NCBI GenBank assembly: GCA_900552915.1
Contig: USBS01000052.1
Span: forward strand, 1-12,350
Direction: 5' to 3'
Length of the DNA: 12,350 nucleotides
Origin: an uncultured Sutterella sp.
GTDB lineage: Bacteria > Pseudomonadota > Gammaproteobacteria > Burkholderiales > Burkholderiaceae_F
How positions within the stretch are numbered: the first letter of the stretch is position 1; each line of letters opens with the position of its first letter. Below, in pieces: positions 1 through 4,711 of the stretch. A model generated the notes under the pieces. The model saw only the letters and a list, made by a program, of their open reading frames with translations, was not told the origin of the DNA and searched no databases. A program made the position numbers and the translations under genes.

Positions 1-155
1 AATTGATCATGCTCAACGAAGGGCGCGTGCGCATGTGCGGGACGCCCGAGGAAGTGCTCAAACCCGAGACACTTGCCGAGGTCTACCGCGTCAGCACTCA
101 TGTGGGCGTTACCGAACCGGGCTTTATCAACGTCGTTCCGATCGAACCGCTTTAG
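1..155 (+). CDS. ABC transporter ATP-binding protein, C-terminal fragment
   Basis: Only the last 50 or so codons are present; the gene begins outside the window. The frame opening at base 3 reads LIMLNEGRVRMCGTPEEVL followed by a KPETLAEVYRV segment and ends at TAG 153-155. A short glycine-containing turn, then GTPEEVL and a conserved Y-x-V, is typical of the end of the ATPase subunit of FecCD/BtuCD-type importers, which drive uptake of ferric siderophores, haem or cobalamin at the inner membrane. The Walker A, signature and Walker B motifs lie upstream and cannot be checked, so the substrate cannot be assigned. The gene converges on the small lipoprotein gene, with an inverted repeat between them. 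Confidence 0.75.
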   Translation, partial: LIMLNEGRVRMCGTPEEVLKPETLAEVYRVSTHVGVTEPGFINVVPIEPL

Positions 156-171
156 ACAAACTTGAAATTGA

Positions 172-221
172 AAAACTCCCGGCGCACCTCAATCGTTGAT
201 GATTTGGCGAGTCGGGAGTTT
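172..221 (-). terminator. Possible intrinsic terminator between convergent genes
   Basis: AAAACTCCCG (172-181) is complementary to CGGGAGTTT (213-221), giving a 9-bp stem around a loop of about 31 nt. Read on the minus strand the stem is followed by TTTTTCAATTT, so it best serves the lipoprotein gene whose stop is at 226-228. It could also stop transcripts from the ABC gene. The long loop makes this less certain than a classical hairpin. Confidence 0.45.
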
Positions 222-225
222 CGAA

Positions 226-435
226 TTAATAACGCGGAGGTCTCGGCCCCGGACCTCCGGGCTGCGGACCGGGACCACCGGGCCCGCCGCCGAGACCATC
301 GGGACGAGGACCGGAACCGTTGCCGGGGCCTCCGGGCGGAGGCGGTCCGGGACGACGACGATGGTGCGGACAACCGGACAGAGTCAAAACGGTTAATGCG
401 GCGGCAGCAGCAAGAAGAACTCGTCTCGTTTGCAT
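226..435 (-). CDS. Small Gly/Pro-rich lipoprotein
   Basis: A 69-aa protein with a clear lipoprotein signal peptide: MQTRR n-region, an Ala/Leu/Val core at about residues 6-18, and the lipobox LSGC with the acylated cysteine at position 22. The mature part is only about 48 residues. It starts HHRRR and then consists almost wholly of Pro, Gly and Arg in GGPG/PGP-type repeats, so it is probably unstructured and anchored to a membrane by its lipid. The start is firm: AAGGAGG (440-446 on this strand) lies 4 nt before the ATG at 435-433. Other reading frames over the same bases give longer but biologically implausible proteins. No function is recognised. Similar short GP-rich lipoproteins are usually annotated as hypothetical. 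It is followed by a possible terminator. Confidence 0.75.
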   Translation of the reverse strand: MQTRRVLLAAAAALTVLTLSGCPHHRRRPGPPPPGGPGNGSGPRPDGLGGGPGGPGPQPGGPGPRPPRY

Positions 436-493
436 GAAACCTCCTTATTGCAAAACACAGCAAGAGGAAATTTGGCGTTCGGAGCCTTCTTCG

Positions 494-522
494 ATTCTAC
501 GGAGATTCGCCTTGCGGAAAAA
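494..522 (-). promoter_or_regulatory. Candidate promoter of the small lipoprotein gene
   Basis: On the minus strand TAGAAT (499-494, five of six matches to TATAAT) lies 17 nt downstream of a poor -35, TTTTTC (522-517). It would give a 5' leader of about 50 nt ahead of the strong ribosome binding site. This rests on pattern only. Confidence 0.3.
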
Positions 523-546
523 CGCGCGGCGGCAACAAAAAACGTT

Positions 547-576
547 GCAAAAATTTGCCGCAGGCCGCATGCCCGC
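547..576 (-). terminator. Possible terminator after the FKBP gene
   Basis: Six bases after the FKBP stop, the minus strand can form GCGGGC (576-571) paired with GCCTGC (565-560), including one G-U pair, around a 5-nt loop. A T-rich run, AAATTTTTGC, follows after a short gap. The stem is GC-rich but short and the T-run is displaced, so support is moderate at best. Confidence 0.3.
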
Positions 577-582
577 AAGCCG

Positions 583-918
583 TCAAATCTTTGCGACCTT
601 CGTAAGCTCAACGTCGAAAACAAGCGTCGCGTACGGAGGAATCACACCCGGATAGCCCTGAGCGCCGTAAGCGAGGTTGTACGGAATCGTAAGCTTGCGC
701 TTGCCGCCCACTTTCATGCCTTCGATGCCCTGCTCCCAGCCGGCAATCACCATGCCCTGGCCGAGCGGAAATTCGATCGGCTCTCCGCGCGGAATGCTCG
801 AATCAAACACCGTGCCGTCGGTGAGTTTGCCCGTGTAATGCACGCTGATGCGGGTGCCCGTCTTGGCTTCGGCGCCGTCGCCGACCACGATGTCGGTAAT
901 CTGCAGAGGTTCGGTCAT
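583..918 (-). CDS. FKBP-type peptidyl-prolyl cis-trans isomerase
   Basis: A 111-aa single-domain FKBP that catalyses cis-trans isomerisation of Xaa-Pro bonds during protein folding. It has no signal peptide, so it is probably cytoplasmic. The fold-defining residues are visible in order: VHYTGKL (Y28), VFDSS (F38, D39), the QGMVIAGWEQG segment (V57, I58, W61), IPYNLAYG (Y84) and the final strand ATLVFDVEL (F101). The loop usually written IPPNATL reads IPPYATL here (Y96). The length matches the minimal FKBP family of about 110 residues, and no IF/SlyD-type insert is present. The ATG at 918-916 is preceded by AAGGA at 930-926. The gene is divergent from the trp operon and stands alone on its strand apart from the lipoprotein gene downstream. 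Confidence 0.95.
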   Translation of the reverse strand: MTEPLQITDIVVGDGAEAKTGTRISVHYTGKLTDGTVFDSSIPRGEPIEFPLGQGMVIAGWEQGIEGMKVGGKRKLTIPYNLAYGAQGYPGVIPPYATLVFDVELTKVAKI

Positions 919-934
919 TGTTTTTCCTTGTTGT

Positions 935-957
935 AAAGCAAGACTTTGTCCTGCTTT
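935..957. repeat. Near-perfect dyad upstream of the FKBP gene
   Basis: AAAGCA-A-GAC, TTT, GTC-C-TGCTTT: nine complementary pairs with one A/C mismatch around a 3-nt centre, lying 17-39 nt upstream of the FKBP start. It could be an operator for a dimeric regulator or a hairpin in the FKBP mRNA leader. No regulator can be named from the sequence. Confidence 0.45.
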
Positions 958-1004
958 GTTGAAACACGGCGCACATCATGCCTGATGCGGCGACTCGATC
1001 GCAA

Positions 1005-1056
1005 CTTTTTGCGCGCAAACGCCTAAGCAGGACGCCTTATTGCGCGCAGCAAAAAG
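1005..1056. repeat. Inverted repeat in the FKBP/trp divergent region
   Basis: CTTTTTGC (1005-1012) is complementary to GCAAAAAG (1049-1056). Just inside, GCGCA (1013-1017) can pair with TGCGC (1041-1045), with three bases bulged. The loop contains ACGCCT twice (from 1019 and from 1032). The right arm overlaps the spacer of the candidate trp promoter and touches its -35. It does not resemble the E. coli TrpR operator. Confidence 0.45.
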
Positions 1057-1068
1057 TGCAGGTAAAGT
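1040..1068 (+). promoter_or_regulatory. Candidate promoter of the trp leader and operon
   Basis: TTGCGC (1040-1045) and TAAAGT (1063-1068) are separated by exactly 17 nt. The match to consensus is modest (3/6 and 4/6), but the position is suitable: transcription from about 1075 would put the leader peptide about 60 nt into the transcript. An inverted repeat overlaps the promoter. Confidence 0.35.
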
Positions 1069-1134
1069 AAGCGCAGATCGGGGCCGCAGCGCCTTCGATT
1101 CCTTCAACAACGATCTGAAGAATCAAACGACATC

Positions 1135-1185
1135 ATGTTGACGACGAAGATTTCCAACCGGTTCTGGTGGTGGCACCTTCCATAA
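1135..1185 (+). CDS. trpL: trp operon leader peptide, 16 aa with three Trp
   Basis: The ORF ATG 1135 to TAA 1183-1185 encodes MLTTKISNRFWWWHLP. Three consecutive TGG codons (1165-1173) in a 16-residue peptide directly upstream of an intrinsic terminator and trpB are the signature of a tryptophan-sensing leader peptide, like the E. coli leader with its two adjacent Trp codons. Its role is to let ribosome position report charged tRNA-Trp supply; the peptide itself need have no function. The ribosome binding site is weak: GAAG at 1117-1120 is rather far from the ATG. The stop codon sits one base before the segment that can switch between alternative hairpins. The identification rests on codon content and context, which agree closely. 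Confidence 0.88.
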   Translation: MLTTKISNRFWWWHLP

Positions 1186-1261
1186 GGCGGGTGCGCTTTG
1201 TCACATCACAACATGTGAAGTTTGAAACGAAACCCGCGGACAACCGAGTCGGCGGGTTTTT
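1173..1261 (+). promoter_or_regulatory. trp attenuator: pause, antiterminator and terminator pairings
   Basis: Three mutually exclusive pairings can be drawn. Pause hairpin (1:2): GCACCT (1173-1178) with GGGTGC (1189-1194), one G-U pair. Antiterminator (2:3): GCGGGT (1187-1192) with ACCCGC (1232-1237), enclosing a separate hairpin TCACAT/ATGTGA (1201-1206 with 1213-1218). Terminator (3:4): 1230-1237 with 1252-1259. A ribosome stalled on the Trp codons at 1165-1173 would cover the start of segment 1, free GCGGGT to capture ACCCGC, and so prevent the terminator. With ample tryptophan the ribosome reaches the stop at 1183-1185, masks segment 2, and the terminator forms. The pairings are seen in the sequence; the mechanism is inferred from known trp attenuation. 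Confidence 0.82.
1230..1261 (+). terminator. Intrinsic terminator of the trp leader
   Basis: AAACCCGC (1230-1237) pairs with GCGGGTTT (1252-1259) in a perfect 8-bp stem. After a G/G mismatch a further GAC/GTC helix closes a 6-nt loop. Five T residues (1257-1261) follow the GC stem. It lies 45 nt after the leader peptide stop and about 180 nt before trpB. Confidence 0.88.
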
Positions 1262-1323
1262 CATATCCTCCTCAAAAAACTCTCAACCTCGGGTCCGCGG
1301 CCAACGAAAGGAAAGGACCTGAA

Positions 1324-1407
1324 ATGAGAACCGTCAAAAACAACAAAACCGCAGCAGCACGCTGCCATTGCAGGCTCCTGCCCTTGACATCCGCTTTCCC
1401 GTTTTGA
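1324..1407 (+). CDS. Candidate small ORF (27 aa) between attenuator and trpB
   Basis: ATG 1324 to TGA 1405-1407, with a good purine-rich ribosome binding site (AAAGGA, 1312-1317) 6 nt upstream. The peptide starts MRTVKNNKTAAARCHCRL and ends in a hydrophobic stretch finishing FPF. It has a Cys-His-Cys cluster and no Trp. It lies between the leader terminator and trpB, ending 33 nt before the trpB start, so a ribosome finishing it would release close to the trpB binding site. That could support translational coupling or a second regulatory layer. I do not recognise it. The strong ribosome binding site is the main argument for it; its size and the lack of recognisable homology argue against certainty. 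Confidence 0.35.
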   Translation: MRTVKNNKTAAARCHCRLLPLTSAFPF

Positions 1408-1440
1408 TTTGTTTTTGCTTCCTTTGAGAGGAATTTTGAA

Positions 1441-2676
1441 ATGTTGATGAATCCGTTTTTCGGCAAATTCGGCGGCCAATTTGTTCCGGAACTCCTCATT
1501 CCCGCACTCGACGAACTCGAACGCGCCTTCCTCGAAACCCGAGACGATCCGAGTTTTCGCGCCGAACTCGACAATCTGCTGACGACCTACGCGGGACGCC
1601 CCACTCCGATTACGCTGTGCCGCAACCTCACCAAAGGCACCAAGGCAAGGCTATACCTCAAGCGCGAAGACCTCGTGCACGGCGGCGCACACAAAACCAA
1701 TCAGGTGTTGGGCCAGGCGCTGCTGGCCAAGCGCATGGGCAAAAAGCGCATCATTGCCGAAACGGGCGCGGGCCAGCACGGCGTTGCCACCGCCATCGTC
1801 TGCGCGCTGATGGGCTTTGAGTGCCGCGTCTACATGGGCGCCAAGGACGTCGCCCGCCAAAAGCCAAACGTGCTTCGCATGGAGCTGATGGGCGCAGAGG
1901 TCTGCCCTGTCACCGAAGGCTCGGCCACTTTGAAGGAAGCCTGCAACGCAGCGCTGCGCGATTGGGCCGCCAACTTCGAAACCACGCACTACATGCTCGG
2001 CACTGCTGCGGGCCCACATCCCTACCCCACGCTCGTGCGCGAATACCAAAAGATCATCGGCGAAGAAGCCAAGCGCCAGCTCTTTGAAGTCGAGCATCGA
2101 CTGCCCGACGCCGTCGTTGCCTGCGTGGGCGGCGGCTCCAACGCCATCGGCGTCTTTACCGACTTCGTCAAAGAACCGGGCGTGCGATTGATCGGCGTCG
2201 AACCCGGCGGCAAGGGCGTCGAGACCGGGGAGCACGGTGCGCCGCTCGGCCACGGTCAAGAAGGCATTTTCTTCGGAGCGCGCTCCTACAACATGCAGAC
2301 ACCCGACGGCCAAATTCTGGAGTCGTATTCGATTTCGGCGGGGCTGGACTTCCCCTCGGTCGGTCCCGAGCATGCTTATTTAAAAAGCATCGGGCGCGCC
2401 GAATACGTCAACGCCACCGACAAAGAAGCGCTGCTTGCCTTCCGTGACCTTTGCCTGCACGAAGGCATCATCCCGGCGCTTGAAAGCAGCCACGCACTGG
2501 CCTACGCATTGCGCATGATCCGCGAGAACCCGGAAAAAGAACAGGTGATCTTGTGCAACCTTTCCGGGCGCGGCGACAAGGACGTCAATCAGGTGCTCGA
2601 TCGGTTCGAACGCAACGGCCTTTTCACCGACGGCCGCATGAACCGCGAGGCCTACCGCACCGCCGAAACGCTTTGA
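1441..2676 (+). CDS. trpB: Tryptophan synthase beta subunit
   Basis: A 411-aa PLP enzyme that condenses indole with L-serine to give tryptophan in the cytoplasmic alpha2-beta2 complex with TrpA. The N-terminus NPFFGKFGGQFVPE is typical of TrpB. The PLP lysine is K85 in GGAHKTN, the catalytic glutamate is E107 in AETGAGQHG, and the phosphate-binding loop GGGSNAIG is at 230-237. A serine-containing LSGRGDKD lies near the C-terminus. It is slightly longer than E. coli TrpB (397 aa) because of a short C-terminal tail. ATG 1441 is chosen because AGAGGA (1427-1432) lies 8 nt upstream; ATG 1447 would be too far away. It is the first structural gene of a trpB-trpA-trpD operon, behind the Trp-codon attenuator. 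Confidence 0.98.
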   Translation: MLMNPFFGKFGGQFVPELLIPALDELERAFLETRDDPSFRAELDNLLTTYAGRPTPITLCRNLTKGTKARLYLKREDLVHGGAHKTNQVLGQALLAKRMGKKRIIAETGAGQHGVATAIVCALMGFECRVYMGAKDVARQKPNVLRMELMGAEVCPVTEGSATLKEACNAALRDWAANFETTHYMLGTAAGPHPYPTLVREYQKIIGEEAKRQLFEVEHRLPDAVVACVGGGSNAIGVFTDFVKEPGVRLIGVEPGGKGVETGEHGAPLGHGQEGIFFGARSYNMQTPDGQILESYSISAGLDFPSVGPEHAYLKSIGRAEYVNATDKEALLAFRDLCLHEGIIPALESSHALAYALRMIRENPEKEQVILCNLSGRGDKDVNQVLDRFERNGLFTDGRMNREAYRTAETL

Positions 2677-2706
2677 AGAACCGAACTCATCACAGGATTG
2701 AAAGCC

Positions 2707-3540
2707 ATGACCGATCGTTTTGCCACGCTTTTTGCCGAACTCAAGAAAGCCGGAGACGGCGCACTAGTTCCCTTCGTCAATCTGTGCGACCCGACCCCTG
2801 AAAAAAGTCTTGAAATTTTGGAAACGCTCACAAAGGCGGGCGCCGACGCCTTCGAACTCGGCATTCCTTTTTCGGATCCGAGCGCCGACGGCCCGGTGAT
2901 CTGCATCAGTTCCAAACGGGCGCTTGCCGGCGGCTCGAACACGCGCAAATGCATGGACGTTGCAAGGCAGTTTCGCCGGCGTCATCCCGATGTGCCGTTG
3001 AGCCTCATGATCTACATCAATCTTGCCTACGCACCGGGACTCGACAACTTCTTTGAAGAATGCCGTGAAGCCGGCATCGACGCCGTGCTTATTCCCGACA
3101 TTCCGAGCACGATGCGCGCCGCCGAATCCGAATGGGACAGCGCCGCAAGAAATCATGACGTACAGCTCATCAGCCTTGTGCCGCCCAACGCCGCCGACGA
3201 AAAGATCCGCGAGATTTCAGGCCACAGCGAAGGCTACATCTACCTGATGTCGCGCAACGGCGTCACCGGTACCGAAAGGGCCGCCTGCATGCCCCCGAGC
3301 CACATCGTGAACGTCATGCGCGAGGCGGGGGCTCCGCCCGCTCTTCTTGGCTTCGGCATCAGCAAGCCCGAGCACGTGGCCGATGCCATGCGTCACGGCG
3401 TTGCCGGTGTGGTCGTCGGATCGGCCTACGTGCGCATCATCAACGAAAACCTCAATGACGACGAGGCGCTTCACCGCAAGCTTTCCGAGTTCACGCAAAG
3501 CATGAAGGCCGCAGCGAAAGGGACGCTTCTTGCCGACTAA
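2707..3540 (+). CDS. trpA: Tryptophan synthase alpha subunit
   Basis: A 277-aa TIM-barrel enzyme that splits indole-3-glycerol phosphate to indole and glyceraldehyde-3-phosphate and channels indole to TrpB. Catalytic E50 lies in ELGIPFSD and D61 in SADGP. YLMSRNGVTG (mobile loop 6) and GFGISKPEHV with the later VVVGSA form the phosphate site. The usual PFVTxGDP segment reads PFVNLCDP here, a small departure. ATG 2707 is preferred because CAGGA (2693-2697) lies 9 nt upstream; an in-frame TTG at 2698 overlaps that site. It begins 30 nt after trpB and ends 33 nt before trpD, so it is almost certainly co-transcribed. Length is close to the family norm of about 268 aa. Confidence 0.98.
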   Translation: MTDRFATLFAELKKAGDGALVPFVNLCDPTPEKSLEILETLTKAGADAFELGIPFSDPSADGPVICISSKRALAGGSNTRKCMDVARQFRRRHPDVPLSLMIYINLAYAPGLDNFFEECREAGIDAVLIPDIPSTMRAAESEWDSAARNHDVQLISLVPPNAADEKIREISGHSEGYIYLMSRNGVTGTERAACMPPSHIVNVMREAGAPPALLGFGISKPEHVADAMRHGVAGVVVGSAYVRIINENLNDDEALHRKLSEFTQSMKAAAKGTLLAD

Positions 3541-3573
3541 AGCAACAAACAGCCATTGGAAAGAAGACAAATC

Positions 3574-4593
3574 ATGATCAAGCAAGCCATCGTAAAGCTC
3601 GTCAACAAGAAGGATCTGACCTACGACGAAGCCTATGACGTCATGAACCAGATCATGTCCGGTTCAACAACGGCAACCCAAAACGCCGCCTTTCTCGCAG
3701 CTATGTCCACCAAAAGCGCCCGAGCCGAAACAATCGACGAGATCTCCGGGTGCGCAGCGGCCATGCGCGCGCATGCACTGCAGGTGCAAACGCCTTGGGA
3801 CGTCTTTGAAATTGTCGGCACAGGCGGCGACAACGCGCAAAGCTTCAATATTTCCTCCACCTCGGCTCTGGTTGCGGCCGCAGGCGGCATGAAGGTTGCC
3901 AAGCACGGCAACCGCGCCGCTTCGTCCAAATGCGGCTCGGCCGACTGTCTGGAAGCGCTCGGCATCAATATCGATCAGGACCCGCAGATGTGCGTGAAGC
4001 TTCTTGAAGAAGTCGGCATGTGCTTTTTCTTTGCGCAGAAGTATCACGCTTCGATGAAATACGTGGGCGCCATCCGCAAAGAACTCGGCTTTCGCACGGT
4101 CTTCAATATTCTCGGTCCGTTGACCAATCCAGCAAGTCCCAAGATTCAGCTTTTGGGCGTTTACGGGGACTATCTGGTCGAGCCTCTGGCGAAGGTGCTG
4201 ATGAGTCTCGGCGTCAAGCGCGGCATGGTCGTCTACGGCATGGACAAGCTCGACGAAATTTCACTGAGCGCCCCCACGCTTGTCTGCGAATTCAAGGACG
4301 GTTGGTACAGAACCTGCACGATCGCGCCGGAAGATTTCGGCATGCAGCGCTGCACCAAAGAAGATCTGCAGGGCGGCATGCCCGAGGAAAACGCGGCCAT
4401 TTCGCGCGGCATCCTATCCGGTGAACTGAAGGGACCGAAGCGCGACGCAGTTTTGCTTAACGCGGGCGCTTCGCTCTATTTGGGCGGCAAGGCCGGCACG
4501 ATGGCCGACGGCGTGAAGCTTGCTTCGCAGCTGATCGACTCGGGAGCAGCAATGAAAACGCTCGAACGTCTGGCGGCTCTTTCCAACGCCTGA
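3574..4593 (+). CDS. trpD: Anthranilate phosphoribosyltransferase
   Basis: A 339-aa enzyme that transfers the phosphoribosyl group from PRPP to anthranilate, the second step committed to tryptophan. Visible motifs: GTGGD (82-86) for PRPP, KHGNRAASS (110-118), the anthranilate-side segment with R168 in YVGAIRKELGFRT, NILGPLTNP (178-186) and the metal-binding pair D227/E228 in MDKLDE. It is stand-alone, with no fused glutamine amidotransferase domain. ATG 3574 has GGAAAG (3558-3563) 10 nt upstream; a TTG at 3556 would add six residues and overlap that site. It is the last gene of the operon, 69 nt before a strong terminator. Having trpD after trpBA, with trpE, trpG, trpC and trpF absent, is unlike the usual trpEGDC or trpFBA arrangements. 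Confidence 0.97.
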   Translation: MIKQAIVKLVNKKDLTYDEAYDVMNQIMSGSTTATQNAAFLAAMSTKSARAETIDEISGCAAAMRAHALQVQTPWDVFEIVGTGGDNAQSFNISSTSALVAAAGGMKVAKHGNRAASSKCGSADCLEALGINIDQDPQMCVKLLEEVGMCFFFAQKYHASMKYVGAIRKELGFRTVFNILGPLTNPASPKIQLLGVYGDYLVEPLAKVLMSLGVKRGMVVYGMDKLDEISLSAPTLVCEFKDGWYRTCTIAPEDFGMQRCTKEDLQGGMPEENAAISRGILSGELKGPKRDAVLLNAGASLYLGGKAGTMADGVKLASQLIDSGAAMKTLERLAALSNA

Positions 4594-4633
4594 CACCGAC
4601 CACAACAACCTCCCGAAGGCTGCGCGAAGCAAC

Positions 4634-4662
4634 TTCAAAGACCGTAAAGTCGTGCATACTTA
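4634..4662 (+). promoter_or_regulatory. Possible ade promoter overlapping the trp terminator
   Basis: TTCAAA (4634-4639) is followed by CATACT (4655-4660, spacing 15) or TACTTA (4657-4662, spacing 17). Both are weak matches. Transcription would start inside the left arm of the terminator, so ade transcripts would not carry the full hairpin. No better promoter is visible between trpD and ade. Confidence 0.25.
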
Positions 4663-4697
4663 GCCGAAGCGACTCTTTCGCCGCTTCGGCTTTTTTC
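4662..4697 (+). terminator. Strong intrinsic terminator after trpD
   Basis: AGCCGAAGCG (4662-4671) pairs perfectly with CGCTTCGGCT (4682-4691) around a 10-nt loop, followed by six T residues (4691-4696). It ends only about 15 nt before the start codon of the adenine deaminase gene, so any ade promoter must overlap or precede it. Confidence 0.92.
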
Positions 4698-4711
4698 GGA
4701 CGATTTTCAGC

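Noticed and set aside
430..936. 168-codon plus-strand open frame across the FKBP gene
   Set aside because: It lies opposite a well-supported FKBP gene, has shadow-type composition and no ribosome binding site-supported start.
1384..1412. Perfect TTGACA (1384-1389) upstream of trpB as an internal promoter
   Set aside because: No acceptable -10 lies at 15-18 nt spacing; the best hexamers match at only two positions.
1651..2373. 240-codon open frame on the minus strand inside trpB
   Set aside because: It is a shadow of the GC-rich codon pattern of trpB, with no recognisable domain; trpB itself is unmistakable.
2698..2709. TTG 2698 as the trpA start
   Set aside because: It overlaps the ribosome binding site that serves ATG 2707, and the extra residues are not typical of TrpA.
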